NCBI RefSeq assembly: GCF_008327685.1
Contig: NZ_BDDE01000010.1
Location: 496,001-560,000, forward strand
Length of the DNA: 64,000 bases
Reading direction: 5' to 3'
Source of the DNA: Actinomadura sp. K4S16
GTDB lineage: Bacteria > Actinomycetota > Actinomycetes > Streptosporangiales > Streptosporangiaceae
Position 1 is the first letter of the stretch; the number at the start of each line of letters is the position of its first letter. Shown here one piece after another: positions 1 through 8,539 of this stretch. Made by a program: the position numbers and the translations under genes. Below the pieces are notes generated by a model. The model was not told the DNA's origin. It saw only the letters and a list, made by a program, of their open reading frames with translations, and made no database searches.

Positions 1-239
1 CCGAGGTAGTCGGGCGCGTAGGCGGTCGGCACCGCCCGCTGCTGCGGCTTCGCCTCGTCGCCCCCGCCGGTCAGCAGGACCACCGCGACGACCGCGACGA
101 TCACCGCGACCAGCGCGGCGGCCGCGCCGAACAGCAGCTTGGGACTGGGGAGCTTGCGGCCGGAGTCCTCCGCCGGCCAGAAGTCCCGCCGGCGGCCCTC
201 GGCGGCCTCGGCGGAACCGGAGTCACGAGCCTCGATCAC
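1..239 (-). CDS. Partial membrane protein, function unknown (3' end beyond left edge)
   Basis: Only the first 79 codons are in the window. The N-terminus is charged and cytoplasmic-looking, then a hydrophobic segment around residues 36-55 rich in Ala and Val forms one membrane helix, followed by a Gly/Asp/Lys-rich outside segment, so the visible part looks like a single-pass protein. The GTG start at 239 is favoured because a TANNNT-type -10 box (TAAGCT, minus strand, 248-253) lies 8 nt upstream, which would give a nearly leaderless message. I do not recognise the family. Confidence 0.6.
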   Translation of the reverse strand, partial: MIEARDSGSAEAAEGRRRDFWPAEDSGRKLPSPKLLFGAAAALVAVIVAVVAVVLLTGGGDEAKPQQRAVPTAYAPDYL

Positions 240-308
240 AGCCCCGGAGCTTAGCGGTCCGGGTCCCCCTCGCGCGCCCAAAAGGTGGTTTCGCCCAGAT
301 TCCTTGGG

Positions 309-1043
309 TTAGATCCCGCTGCTTCCGATCAGCGCGCCGAACCCGTAAGTGGTGACGGCCGCGGCGGCGCCGAACAGCAGCTGCCGCGACCCGCCGAACC
401 ACCACGGGCGGGCAGTGATCCGCGACACCAGCGCCCCGGCGCCGAAGAGCCCGAGCGCCGCGACGATCGCCGCCGGCCACAGGCTGGTGGCGCCCAGCAG
501 GTACGGCAGCACCGGCAGCAGCGCGCCGACCGCGAACGACAGGAACGACGAGCCCGCCGCCAGCAGGGGTGAGGGCAGGTCGCCGGGCGTCACCCCGAGC
601 TCCTCCCGGGCGTGCACCTCCAGCGCCTCGTCGGGGTTGCGGGACAGCTGCCGCGCGACCTCGGCGGCGGTCTCGGGGTCGACGCCGCGCGCCTCGAAGA
701 CCTCGGCGAGCTCCCGCTGCTCGGCCGCCGGGTGGCGGGCGAGCTCCAGCCGCTCCACCTCGATCTCCGCCTCCGCCAGCTCCGACTGGGAGGCGACCGA
801 GATGTACTCCCCCGCCGCCATCGAGAACGCGCCCGCCGCCAGGCCCGCGAGGCCCGCCAGCAGCACGACCTTCTGGGTCGCCTGGCCGCCCGCGACCCCG
901 GCGATCAGGGCGAAGTTGGAGACCAGCCCGTCCATCGCGCCGAACACCGCGGGCCGCAGCCAGCCGCCGGTGACGTCCCGGTGCTGGTGGTGCTGCTCCG
1001 GGCGCACGCCGCGCTCCTCGGTCTTCTCCCCTGTGTCGGACAC
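309..1043 (-). CDS. VIT1/CCC1 family membrane transporter
   Basis: Vacuolar iron transporter family protein of 244 aa. Bacterial members are thought to move divalent metal such as Fe(II) or Mn(II) across the membrane; the substrate here is not known. The family signature is seen at residues 29-49 (LRPAVFGAMDGLVSNFALIAG), with Gly/Ala-rich helices after it and a Glu-rich stretch around 90-150 (SELAEAEIEVERLE) that in relatives is the cytosolic metal-binding domain. The N-terminus has several His residues (HHQH near 18-21). The start is GTG at 1043 with AGGAAAG upstream. It begins 11 nt after the lgt stop, so the two are probably co-transcribed. Confidence 0.85.
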   Translation of the reverse strand: MSDTGEKTEERGVRPEQHHQHRDVTGGWLRPAVFGAMDGLVSNFALIAGVAGGQATQKVVLLAGLAGLAAGAFSMAAGEYISVASQSELAEAEIEVERLELARHPAAEQRELAEVFEARGVDPETAAEVARQLSRNPDEALEVHAREELGVTPGDLPSPLLAAGSSFLSFAVGALLPVLPYLLGATSLWPAAIVAALGLFGAGALVSRITARPWWFGGSRQLLFGAAAAVTTYGFGALIGSSGI

Positions 1044-1054
1044 CGTGGCCTTTC

Positions 1055-2452
1055 CTACTTCCCGTCCTTGACGGGCTCCCCCTTCTCCACGCGGTCGTGG
1101 TCGGCGGCACCGTCGGCCCCATTGTCCCCGGCCGCGTCCGCGGCCTCGGCGGCGGGGGCGCCGTTGCCGGCGGCCGCCTCGGGCCCGCTCTCGGCCGCGG
1201 GCTCGCCCGCAGCGTCGCCCTTCGCCTCGGGCGCGGAGCCCTCCTCGACGGCCTCGGGTTCCGGCTCGGGCTCCTCGACGGTCGCCGCCTCCGGCTCCAC
1301 TTCGCCGGCCGCGGGCTCGTCGGCCTCCGCGACCTCGGCCTGCGCCGCTTCGTCCTCCGCGGCGGGCTCCTCGGCGGGCTCCTCGTCCGCGCGCTCCGCC
1401 ACGTCTTCAACCGCCGCGTCTTCGACCGCGGCGTCTGCGGGCGGCGTTTCCGCGTCCGTCGTGTCTTCGGCCGTCGTGTCTTCGGCCGCCGTGCCTCCAG
1501 CCGTCGTCTCTTCGGCCGTCGGGTCCGCGGGGGTGGTGTCCTCCGGCGCGGCTTCCTGCACGCTCTCCTGCGCCGCGGAGGCCTCGGTGGCGGGGACGGC
1601 GGCGGCCGGAGCGCCGACGTTCTCCGGGCCGGTGCGGCCGCGGGCCAGGTACAGGTAGGCGACCGCGCCGGCGAAGACGACGATGGACGTCCAGTCGTTC
1701 AGCCGCAGCCCGAGGACGTGGTGGGCGTCGTCGATGCGCAGGGCCTCGATCCAGCCGCGCCCGACGGTGTAGGCGGCGACGTAGAGGGCGAACGCGCGGC
1801 CGTGCGTGAGCTTGTAGCGGCGGTCGGCCCAGATCACGAGGACCGCGACGCCGACGCACCACAGCGACTCGTACAGGAAGGTCGGGTGGTAGGTGGCGAC
1901 GTCGGCGTACTTGGGGTCGAGGCCGGGCCCGCCGTCCAGCATGGGACGGTGGTTCTCGTCGATCTTCAGGGCCCAGAAGGCGTCCAGCGGGCGGCCGTAG
2001 AGCTCCTGGTTCCAGTAGTTGCCCCAGCGGCCGATCGCCTGCGCGAGCGCGATGCCGGGCGCCACCGCGTCGCCGAGCGCCAGCACCGAGATCCCGCGCC
2101 GCCGGCAGCCGATGACCGCGCCGAGCGCGCCGAGCGCGACGGCGCCCCAGATGCCGAGGCCGCCCTTCCAGATCTCCAGCGCCCGGACCGGGTCGCCGTT
2201 CTCCCCGAAGTAGCGCTGGTAGTCGGTGATCACGTGGTAGAGCCGCCCGCCGACGAGGCCGAACGGCACCGCCCACACGGCCACGTCGATGATCACGCCG
2301 GGCGTGCCGCCCTTGGCGGCCCAGCGGCGCTCGCCCAGCCAGACCGCGGCGACGATGCCGAGGATGATCATGATGGCGTAGGCGCGCAGCGGCACGGGGC
2401 CGAGGTGCCAGACGCCCTGCGAGGGACTCGGTATGTAGGCGACCGGGTGCAT
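1055..2452 (-). CDS. lgt: Prolipoprotein diacylglyceryl transferase with long acidic C-terminal tail
   Basis: Lgt moves a diacylglyceryl group from phosphatidylglycerol to the lipobox cysteine of prolipoproteins, the first lipoprotein maturation step. LspA (about 41.5 kb) performs the next. The core covers residues 1-275 with about seven membrane helices. Diagnostic motifs are GGRLYHVI (68-75), the Lgt signature GRWGNYWNQE (141-150), and HPTFLYES (189-196). Residues 276-465 are a low-complexity Ala/Glu/Asp/Pro tail ending in a charged stretch, so at 465 aa the protein is far longer than typical Lgt (about 290). Long acidic tails are common in actinobacterial Lgt. The start is ATG at 2452. It lies after two DsbA-like genes on the same strand and before a VIT1 gene. 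Confidence 0.95.
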   Translation of the reverse strand: MHPVAYIPSPSQGVWHLGPVPLRAYAIMIILGIVAAVWLGERRWAAKGGTPGVIIDVAVWAVPFGLVGGRLYHVITDYQRYFGENGDPVRALEIWKGGLGIWGAVALGALGAVIGCRRRGISVLALGDAVAPGIALAQAIGRWGNYWNQELYGRPLDAFWALKIDENHRPMLDGGPGLDPKYADVATYHPTFLYESLWCVGVAVLVIWADRRYKLTHGRAFALYVAAYTVGRGWIEALRIDDAHHVLGLRLNDWTSIVVFAGAVAYLYLARGRTGPENVGAPAAAVPATEASAAQESVQEAAPEDTTPADPTAEETTAGGTAAEDTTAEDTTDAETPPADAAVEDAAVEDVAERADEEPAEEPAAEDEAAQAEVAEADEPAAGEVEPEAATVEEPEPEPEAVEEGSAPEAKGDAAGEPAAESGPEAAAGNGAPAAEAADAAGDNGADGAADHDRVEKGEPVKDGK

Positions 2453-2519
2453 GACCGTTGACGTTACCGCCTCCGGGGCGCAGTGTGCGCCCTCTCCGGG
2501 ACCGCTACGAGATCGTCAT

Positions 2520-3344
2520 CTACGCCGTTCCCTCGCCGGCGCCGCCGGACGTGGCGCCGGACTGGGTGCTCCCCGGCCCGGGAGAGCCGCCGCCGGCCTT
2601 CGCGACGGCCTTCCTGAGGTCGTCCGGCGAGCCCAGGACGTCGTTGCGGACCTTCTTGCCGTTCAGCGCGAGGTAGGGCGTCGCGTCGACGCCCGCCCGG
2701 CCGGCCTGGGCGCTCGCCTGGTCCACCGTCTTGATCTTCTGGTTGCCGCGGACGCAGGCGGCGAAGGACGGGTCGGCGACCCCCAGCTGCTCGGCCCATC
2801 GGATGAGGTCCGCGTCGGGGAAGCCCGTCTCGCCCTCGGGCGGCTGCTCGGCGTAGAGCTTGTCGTGGTACCTGACCCAGTGGTCGGCGGGCATGCAGGC
2901 GGCGGCGTTCGCGGCCCGCCGCGAGTTGGCCATCAGCGGGTCCTGCTGGAAGAGCTGGAACGGCCGGTAGACGACCTTGAGCCTGCCCTCCGCGGCGAGC
3001 TGCTTCATCGTCGCGCCGATCCGCTCCTCCATCGCCTTGCAGGCGGGGCACTGGAAGTCCTCCCACACGTCGAGGACCGGCGCGGCGACGCCCGGCTGCG
3101 CCATCGCGACGGACCCGTCCCGCTGGCGGGCGGCGGGCGCCAGGGCACCCTGGTAGGACTTCTCCAGGGGCTTCTCGCCGTGCCGGTTGAGCGTGACGAC
3201 GCCCGCCACGACCGCGACCGCGACCACGGCGAGGGCGCCGAGGATGACGAGCAGCATCCTCTGGCGCCGCTGCCGGGCCGCGGCCCGTGCCTGCCGGTCC
3301 GCGAGCCTCTCGCGCGCGGACGGCTCCCTGCCCTGGTCGCTCAT
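2520..3344 (-). CDS. Membrane-anchored DsbA-family thioredoxin (CPAC active site)
   Basis: Putative extracytoplasmic thiol-disulfide oxidoreductase, 274 aa. A basic Arg-rich cytoplasmic N-terminus (1-28) is followed by one membrane helix (about 29-50) and an outward-facing thioredoxin-fold domain. The redox motif is FQCPACK with Cys99 and Cys102, and the cis-proline loop is ATPY (about 221-224). It is about 40% identical by eye to the next gene upstream, which indicates a tandem duplication. With that paralogue and the VKOR it forms an oxidative-folding block in which VKOR would reoxidise the DsbA proteins; that pairing is inferred from family knowledge. The start is ATG at 3344 after GGGGGATCG. 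Confidence 0.9.
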   Translation of the reverse strand: MSDQGREPSARERLADRQARAAARQRRQRMLLVILGALAVVAVAVVAGVVTLNRHGEKPLEKSYQGALAPAARQRDGSVAMAQPGVAAPVLDVWEDFQCPACKAMEERIGATMKQLAAEGRLKVVYRPFQLFQQDPLMANSRRAANAAACMPADHWVRYHDKLYAEQPPEGETGFPDADLIRWAEQLGVADPSFAACVRGNQKIKTVDQASAQAGRAGVDATPYLALNGKKVRNDVLGSPDDLRKAVAKAGGGSPGPGSTQSGATSGGAGEGTA

Positions 3345-3425
3345 CGATCCCCCGATCGTGACTCTGCGTATACGTGAGCGACTAAGAGCGTAGCGGGGAA
3401 GGGGGTGCCGGGCCGGGAAAACGCG

Positions 3426-3459
3426 GCGCCGCGCCGTCCGGGAGGGGACGGCGCGGCGC
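3426..3459 (-). terminator. Intrinsic terminator-like hairpin after the second DsbA gene
   Basis: A perfect 14-bp inverted repeat (3426-3439 with 3446-3459, 6-nt loop) lies 30 nt past the stop of the DsbA gene at 3490. On the minus strand it is followed by GCGTTTTCC, a short T run. Some read-through to the downstream DsbA gene may still occur. Confidence 0.65.
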
Positions 3460-3489
3460 TCGGGGTTCAGGCGTCGTGGACGCGGCCGG

Positions 3490-4266
3490 TCACTTGGCGG
3501 CGGCCGCCGCGGACTCGATCGTCGCCCGCAGGGCGGCGGGGTTCATGAACTGCGACTGGTCGAGCTGCTTGCCGTCGAGGAAGACGGTCGGCGTGCCCTG
3601 GACGCCGCGGTCCTGCAGGGCGTACTTCGTCATCGCGTCGACCGTGGACTTCTTCTGCCCGTCCCGCACGCACTTCTCGAAGTTCGGGTCGGTGACGCCG
3701 ACGTCCTTGCCCCACTTGACGAGGTCGTCGGGCGAGAAGCCCTTCTCGCCCTCGGGGGGCTGGAACTTGAAGAGCGCGTCGTGGTAGGAGACCCACTTGT
3801 CGGCCGGGACGCACAGCGCGGCCTCGGCCGCGCGCAGCGAGTTGATCCGGACGGGGTCCTTCTGCTGGCCGAACAGGTGGAACGGCCGGTAGACGACCTT
3901 GACCTTGCCCTGCTGGGCGAGGTTCTGGACGGTCTGGCCGGTCGCCTCCTCGAACTGCTTGCAGATCGGGCACTGGAAGTCCTCGAAGATCTCCAGCTGC
4001 GGCTTGGCGACCCCGGACTGCGCCATCAGGATGGAGCCGTCGGCCTGGCGGCTGAGGGGGGCGAGCGCGCCCTTGTGCACCTCGGCGCGGCCGTTCTTGT
4101 TCTTCTGGTCGATGACGAGGACGGTCGCGACCACGATGACCGCCACGGCCACCACCGACCCGAGGACGATGGCGAGCAGCCGCCGCTGCTTCTCCCGCGC
4201 CGCCTGCCGCTTGCGCTCGGCGGCCAGGCGCTCCCTCGCGGACCGCTCTCGTGCGGCCTTGCTCAT
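3490..4266 (-). CDS. Membrane-anchored DsbA-family thioredoxin (CPIC active site)
   Basis: Paralogue of the gene at 2520-3344, 258 aa, with the same plan: a basic cytoplasmic leader, a membrane helix at about 30-52, then a DsbA-like thioredoxin domain outside. The active site is FQCPICK with Cys99 and Cys102, and the cis-Pro loop is GTPT (about 224-227). The differing dipeptide between the cysteines (PI instead of PA) suggests different redox properties, but this is inference. The start is ATG at 4266 with AGGAGAA nearby. It follows the VKOR gene by 59 nt on the same strand. Confidence 0.9.
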   Translation of the reverse strand: MSKAARERSARERLAAERKRQAAREKQRRLLAIVLGSVVAVAVIVVATVLVIDQKNKNGRAEVHKGALAPLSRQADGSILMAQSGVAKPQLEIFEDFQCPICKQFEEATGQTVQNLAQQGKVKVVYRPFHLFGQQKDPVRINSLRAAEAALCVPADKWVSYHDALFKFQPPEGEKGFSPDDLVKWGKDVGVTDPNFEKCVRDGQKKSTVDAMTKYALQDRGVQGTPTVFLDGKQLDQSQFMNPAALRATIESAAAAAK

Positions 4267-4325
4267 TGGTTCTCCTATGCGTGCGGAACAGCGCCGGCAC
4301 GGTGCGGCGCGCTACGGCGGCGAGA

Positions 4326-4817
4326 CTAGTCGACCTGGCCGACCCGCCGGAATTCGTCGGCCAGGACGAGGAGGAACAGCAGGACGGTGATGACGTGGAC
4401 GCCGGTGCACCACAGGCAGATCTTGTGCAGGAGCGCCAGCTCGACGGTCACCAGGTAGACCACGAACAGCACGCCCACCGAGGTGGCCGCGACCCGCCCC
4501 CAGCGCAGCGGCGCCCAGGTCGACCGCAGCGCCCACGGCGTCAGCAGCGCGCCGAACGCCACGAAGAACGCGAGGCCGAACAGCGGCATCGGGACGCCCG
4601 CCAGGGTGGAGTACTCGCTGGTGGTGACGGCGTGGCAGTCCACCGTCCGGGACGCCGAGCACACCAGGGCGCCCTCGTCGTAGTGCGAGATCGTCAGGTA
4701 GACGGAGATGCCGAGGCCGGCGAGGGTCAGCACCCACGCCGCGGCCTGGAGCCACGCGGGCGGCAGCGGCTGCCCCGCAGCCCCCGCCCGGCTCTTCACC
4801 GTCATCTCTTGCGTCAT
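4326..4817 (-). CDS. Vitamin K epoxide reductase (VKOR) family membrane protein
   Basis: Bacterial VKOR homologues reoxidise DsbA-like partners by passing electrons to quinones and replace DsbB in actinobacteria. This 163-aa protein has four to five hydrophobic helices, a loop cysteine pair (Cys53 and Cys61), the conserved Ser/Thr-rich loop between, and the CLWC redox centre at Cys134 and Cys137 near the quinone site. The start at 4817 (ATG after GGGAGG) is preferred to the longer reading frame from 4880, whose first 21 residues are Arg-rich and unlike a VKOR. It heads the block VKOR-DsbA-DsbA-lgt. Confidence 0.92.
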   Translation of the reverse strand: MTQEMTVKSRAGAAGQPLPPAWLQAAAWVLTLAGLGISVYLTISHYDEGALVCSASRTVDCHAVTTSEYSTLAGVPMPLFGLAFFVAFGALLTPWALRSTWAPLRWGRVAATSVGVLFVVYLVTVELALLHKICLWCTGVHVITVLLFLLVLADEFRRVGQVD

Positions 4818-4927
4818 CTGATCCTCCCGCGACCGCCTGTGCCGGCGGTCACACCCTATTGGAGAGCGGCGGCGCCTCAAGCCTTCAACTCCGCCCGGAC
4901 CGCCCCGAGTTCCCGCGACGTGGGCGG

Positions 4928-4969
4928 GCGTCCGCGCGGAGCCGGGTTTCGCCGGTCCCGCGCGGACGC
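4928..4969 (-). terminator. Candidate terminator hairpin after trpA
   Basis: A perfect 12-bp inverted repeat (4928-4939 with 4958-4969), with a smaller CCGG stem inside the loop, lies 20 nt beyond the trpA stop and before the VKOR start. No T tract follows it, so it is a hairpin-type end in a GC-rich genome and not a textbook terminator. Confidence 0.5.
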
Positions 4970-4988
4970 CGCGGCCTGTCCGGAACGA

Positions 4989-5801
4989 TCAGCGGCCGTG
5001 CCGGACGCCCGCGGCCAGCTCCTCGGTGAGCGCCCGGACGCCGGCGAGCCCGGAGGCGAGGTCGGGGGCGTCGAGCAGCCGGCGGATGAACGCCGACCCG
5101 ACGATCACACCGTCGGCGAACCCGGCCACCTCGGCGGCCTGGGCGCCGGTTCCGACGCCGAGGCCGAGGCCGACCGGCAGGGCCCGGCCGGCCTTGTCCA
5201 GGACGGCGCGGGTCCGCTCCACCAGGCGCGGGGCACCGGTGTCGAGGGCGGAGCGGGCGCCGGTGACGCCCATCAGCGACGCCGCGTAGACGAAGCCGCG
5301 GCACGCCCGGGTGATCGTCTCGATGCGCTCGTCGGTGGAGCTGAGCGCGACGAGGAACACCCGGTCGAGGCCGTGGGCGTCGGAGGCCTCCAGCCACGCC
5401 CCGCCCTCCTCGGGCGTGAGGTCGGGCGTGATCAGGCCGGAGCCGCCGGCGGCGGCGAGGTCGCGGGCGAACCGGTCGACGCCGTAGTGGTCGACGGGGT
5501 TCCAGTATGTCATGACGAGGGTGGGGACGCCGGTGGCGGCGACGGCCTCGACGGTGCGGAAGACGTCGGCGACGCGGATCCCGCCGACGAGCGCCTGGTG
5601 GACGGCGTCCTGGATGGTGGGGCCGTCCATCATCGGGTCGGTGTAGGGCAGGCCGATCTCGATGACGTCGCAGCCCGCGTCCACCATGGTCTTGGCGGCC
5701 TCGACGGCGCCCTCGTAGGTGGGGAAGCCCGCGGGCAGGTAGCCGACGAGGGCGGCGCGCCCGTCGGCCTTGGCCTTGTCGTAGGCGGTCTGGACGGTCA
5801 C
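4989..5801 (-). CDS. trpA: Tryptophan synthase alpha chain
   Basis: Cleaves indole-3-glycerol phosphate to indole and glyceraldehyde-3-phosphate and passes indole to TrpB. The protein is 270 aa, normal for the family. The catalytic pair is visible: Glu48 in [11 protein letters not shown] and Asp55 in the same motif. The loop around GVTGARS and the phosphate-binding [12 protein letters not shown] are present. The GTG start at 5801 overlaps the trpB stop (GTGA), which indicates translational coupling and settles the start against a longer open frame reaching 6353. It is the last gene of the trpC-trpB-trpA group. Confidence 0.96.
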   Translation of the reverse strand: MTVQTAYDKAKADGRAALVGYLPAGFPTYEGAVEAAKTMVDAGCDVIEIGLPYTDPMMDGPTIQDAVHQALVGGIRVADVFRTVEAVAATGVPTLVMTYWNPVDHYGVDRFARDLAAAGGSGLITPDLTPEEGGAWLEASDAHGLDRVFLVALSSTDERIETITRACRGFVYAASLMGVTGARSALDTGAPRLVERTRAVLDKAGRALPVGLGLGVGTGAQAAEVAGFADGVIVGSAFIRRLLDAPDLASGLAGVRALTEELAAGVRHGR

Positions 5802-7030
5802 GCGTTCTCTCCCTCGGGCATCAGGCCGAAGAAGGCGGCGGCCGTGTGCATGTCCTTGTCGCCCCGTCCGGACAGGCAGACGACGATCGTGGCGTCGGGG
5901 CCGAGCTCCTTGCCGACCTTGAGCGCGCCGGCGAGGGCGTGCGCGGACTCGATCGCCGGGATGATGCCCTCGGTGCGGCACAGCAGCGCGAACGCGTCCA
6001 TCGCCTCGGCGTCGGTGATCTCGCGGTACTCGGCGCGGCCGGTGTCGTGCAGCCAGGAGTGCTCGGGGCCGACGCCGGGGTAGTCGAGCCCGGCGGAGAT
6101 CGAGTGGGTCTCCATCGTCTGGCCGTCGTCGTCCTGCAGCAGGTAGGTCCGCATGCCGTGGATGACGCCGAGGGAGCCGCCGACGAGGGTCGCGGCGTGC
6201 TTGCCGGTGGCGACGCCGTCGCCGCCCGCCTCGAAGCCGTACAGCCGGACGGACTCGTCGCCGACGAAGGCGTGGAAGGTGCCGATCGCGTTGGAGCCGC
6301 CGCCGACGCAGGCGACGACGGCGTCCGGGAGGGCTCCGGTCATCTCCACGCACTGCCGCCGGGCCTCGACGCCGATGACGCGCTGGAAGTCGCGGACCAT
6401 CAGCGGGAACGGGTGCGGGCCCATCACCGAGCCGATGCAGTAGTGGGTGTCGTCGACGGTGGCGACCCAGTCGCGGAACGCCTCGTTGCAGGCGTCCTTG
6501 AGGGTGCGGCTGCCGGTCCGCACGGGGACGACCTCGGCGCCGAGCATCCGCATCCGGGCGACGTTGAGGGCCTGCCGCTCGGTGTCGACCTCGCCCATGT
6601 AGACGGTGCAGCTCAGGCCGAGCAGCGCCGCGGCCGTGGCGGTGGCGACGCCGTGCTGGCCGGCGCCGGTCTCGGCGATCACGCGGCTCTTGCCCATCCG
6701 CTTGGTGAGCAGCGCCTGGCCGAGCACATTGTTGATCTTGTGGGAGCCGGTGTGGTTGAGGTCCTCGCGCTTGAGCAGCACCCGGGCGCCCGCGTGCTCG
6801 GAGAAGCGCGCGGCCTCCGTCAGCAGGCTGGGGCGGCCCGCGTAGTTCGCGAGGAGGTCCTCAAGCTCGGCGTTGAAGGCGGGGTCGTTCTTGGCGGTCT
6901 CGAACTCGCGGGCGAGTTCGTCCAGGGCCGCCATGAGGGCCTCGGGGGCGAACCGCCCGCCGAAGCGGCCGAAGTGGCCCGTGGCGTCGGGCAGGGCTCC
7001 AGCACCGCGCGCGGCGGTGTCCATGGTCAT
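5798..7030 (-). CDS. trpB: Tryptophan synthase beta chain
   Basis: PLP enzyme that condenses indole with serine to make tryptophan. With the start at 7030 it is 410 aa. The PLP lysine is Lys98 in HTGSHKINN, and the phosphate-binding loop GGGSNAIG is present. Starts at ATG 7030 and ATG 7024 are both possible. The frame stays open to 7099, but that part overlaps a candidate leader hairpin (7060-7092) and is unlike TrpB N-termini. It runs into trpA with a 4-nt overlap. Regulation may use the short ORF and hairpin directly upstream. Confidence 0.96.
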   Translation of the reverse strand: MTMDTAARGAGALPDATGHFGRFGGRFAPEALMAALDELAREFETAKNDPAFNAELEDLLANYAGRPSLLTEAARFSEHAGARVLLKREDLNHTGSHKINNVLGQALLTKRMGKSRVIAETGAGQHGVATATAAALLGLSCTVYMGEVDTERQALNVARMRMLGAEVVPVRTGSRTLKDACNEAFRDWVATVDDTHYCIGSVMGPHPFPLMVRDFQRVIGVEARRQCVEMTGALPDAVVACVGGGSNAIGTFHAFVGDESVRLYGFEAGGDGVATGKHAATLVGGSLGVIHGMRTYLLQDDDGQTMETHSISAGLDYPGVGPEHSWLHDTGRAEYREITDAEAMDAFALLCRTEGIIPAIESAHALAGALKVGKELGPDATIVVCLSGRGDKDMHTAAAFFGLMPEGENA

Positions 7031-7059
7031 GAGAAAACGCGTCCTGTCGTGGGAGAGGC

Positions 7060-7137
7060 GGCTGATCCGGTCACTGGGGTCCTGGATCAGCCCCGCCATC
7101 GCTCCCGGAGCGGTTCGACCTGCATGTCCGTAGCCTA
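7060..7137 (-). promoter_or_regulatory. Candidate leader region before trpB: -10 box, short ORF, hairpin
   Basis: On the minus strand a TANNNT -10 box (TAGGCT, 7132-7137) is 6 nt from an ATG (7125), the spacing expected of a leaderless transcript. A 12-codon ORF follows, and its stop codon lies inside the 5' arm of a perfect 9-bp inverted repeat (7084-7092 with 7060-7068, 15-nt loop). A TTTT run lies about 20 nt further on, just before the trpB ATG. No clear -35 was found. This would give trpBA a promoter of its own separate from trpC. The attenuation role is inference. Confidence 0.4.
7087..7125 (-). CDS. Possible trp leader peptide (12 aa)
   Basis: The short frame reads [12 protein letters not shown] and stops at 7087, with one Trp codon at position 10, three codons before the stop. 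The ATG sits 6 nt after a -10 box, so translation would be leaderless. Known trp leader peptides usually carry two or more adjacent Trp codons, so one Trp is weak support. In S. coelicolor the small gene trpM/trpX is in this position; this ORF is much shorter and not obviously related. Confidence 0.3.
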   Translation of the reverse strand: MQVEPLRERWRG

Positions 7138-7171
7138 TCCAGTCGTCGCGGGCGGAGGGCCGCCCGGTGCC

Positions 7172-7978
7172 TCAGCCGCTCTGCCGCAGCGCCGGGTGGG
7201 CGCCGGCGGCGACGAGGTCGGCCACGGCGGCGCGCGGGTCCTTGCCGATCACGAGGCTCTCCCCCACCAGCACCGCGTCGGCGCCGCTGGAGGCGTAGGC
7301 GAGCAGGTCGTGCGGACCCCGCACCCCGGACTCGGCGACCTTCACGACGTCCTTGGGGATCAGGGGGGCGACCCGGGCGAACACGCCGCGGTCGACCTGC
7401 AGGGTGCGCAGGTCGCGGGCGTTCACGCCGATGACCTTGGCGCCCGCGTCCACCGCGCGGGCGGCCTCCTCCTCGGTGTGCACCTCGACGAGCGGCACCA
7501 GCCCGATCGACTCGGCGCGCTCGACCAGCGAGACCAGGGCGTCCTGCTCCAGCGCGGCGACGATCAGCAGCGCCATGTCGGCGCCCGCGGCCCGCGCCTC
7601 CCACAGCTGGTAGGAGGTGACGATGAAGTCCTTGCGCAGGACGGCGACGTCGACGTTGGCGCGGACCTCGGCGAGGTCGGCGAGGCTGCCGCCGAACCGG
7701 CGCCGCTCGGTCAGCACGCTGATGACCTTGGCGCCGCCGGCCTCGTAGTCGCGGGCGAGCGCGGCGGGGTCGGCGATCGCGGCGAGCGCGCCCTTGGACG
7801 GGCTGCTCCGCTTGACCTCGGCGATGACCGAGACGCCCTGCCCGCGCAGCGCGCCGAGCGCGTCCTTGGGGGCCGGGGCCTTCGCCGCCCGCTCCTTGAG
7901 GGCGTCGAGCGGGACCTCGCGCTGCCTGTCGGCGAGATCGGCCCGGACGCCGTCGATGATCTCGTCCAAAACGCTCAA
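7172..7978 (-). CDS. trpC: Indole-3-glycerol phosphate synthase
   Basis: Closes the indole ring of carboxyphenylamino-deoxyribulose phosphate, the step before TrpA. The protein is 268 aa, a single TIM barrel with no fused TrpF. The first barrel strand motif [13 protein letters not shown] carries the catalytic Lys and the neighbouring loop; VLRKDF and VGVNARDL follow, and ESGV with VGESLV form the phosphate site. The start appears to be TTG at 7978 after GGGGGCC. The trpF activity is presumably provided by PriA at 26.2 kb. Confidence 0.95.
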   Translation of the reverse strand: MSVLDEIIDGVRADLADRQREVPLDALKERAAKAPAPKDALGALRGQGVSVIAEVKRSSPSKGALAAIADPAALARDYEAGGAKVISVLTERRRFGGSLADLAEVRANVDVAVLRKDFIVTSYQLWEARAAGADMALLIVAALEQDALVSLVERAESIGLVPLVEVHTEEEAARAVDAGAKVIGVNARDLRTLQVDRGVFARVAPLIPKDVVKVAESGVRGPHDLLAYASSGADAVLVGESLVIGKDPRAAVADLVAAGAHPALRQSG

Positions 7979-8091
7979 GGTCGCAGGCCCCCTATTTCAG
8001 GTCGTTCCGTGCACCGATCGTAGCCGCCCCCTCCGACGCGCCCCGCACCCGGGAGGGCACGTCCGGTTCCCCGCCGGCCGGGCCGCGCGCG

Positions 8092-8520
8092 TCAGGGCGC
8101 GAGCACGTGCGCGAACGGCAGGTTGCGCACGATCCAGTAGACGATGAGAAGGCCGACGAACGAATACGCGACGGCAGGCTTGAACAGGACGGACCGCATC
8201 GGCAGCCCCCGCGCGGTCGTGACCGTCCACCGCACGTACAGGTAGCCGAAGACGGGCAGCAGGACGAACAGCAGCGGGTTGAGCCCGAACGCGACGCCGA
8301 CGTGCCCGTGCGTGAGCGCGTAGACGAGCCGCGTCATTCCGCACCCGGGGCAGTAGAACCCGGTCAGCCCCAGGAAGGGGCATCCGGGGTAGTGGCCCGG
8401 TTCGTTGGGGTCCGCGCCGAACGCCACCACCAGGACTCCGGCCGCGACCCCGCCCAGCACCGCCGCGTGCGGCGCCAGAGCCCGCAAGCCGGCCCGCTCA
8501 GGTACGGATACGCGCGTCAC
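8092..8520 (-). CDS. DUF2752 membrane protein
   Basis: Small membrane protein of about 142 aa with the DUF2752 signature: YPGCPFLGLTGFYCPGCGMT around residues 45-64, holding a CPGCG cysteine motif at the end of the first membrane pair, followed by TRLVYALTHG and two more hydrophobic segments. The function of the family is unknown; the cysteines could bind metal or form a disulfide. GTG at 8520 (AGGGTGG upstream) is chosen; GTG at 8529 is three codons longer and equally open. It lies between trpC and the response regulator on the same strand, a position where actinomycete trp loci often carry such a gene. Confidence 0.8.
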   Translation of the reverse strand: MTRVSVPERAGLRALAPHAAVLGGVAAGVLVVAFGADPNEPGHYPGCPFLGLTGFYCPGCGMTRLVYALTHGHVGVAFGLNPLLFVLLPVFGYLYVRWTVTTARGLPMRSVLFKPAVAYSFVGLLIVYWIVRNLPFAHVLAP

Positions 8521-8539
8521 GACGTCCACCCTAAGCGGG

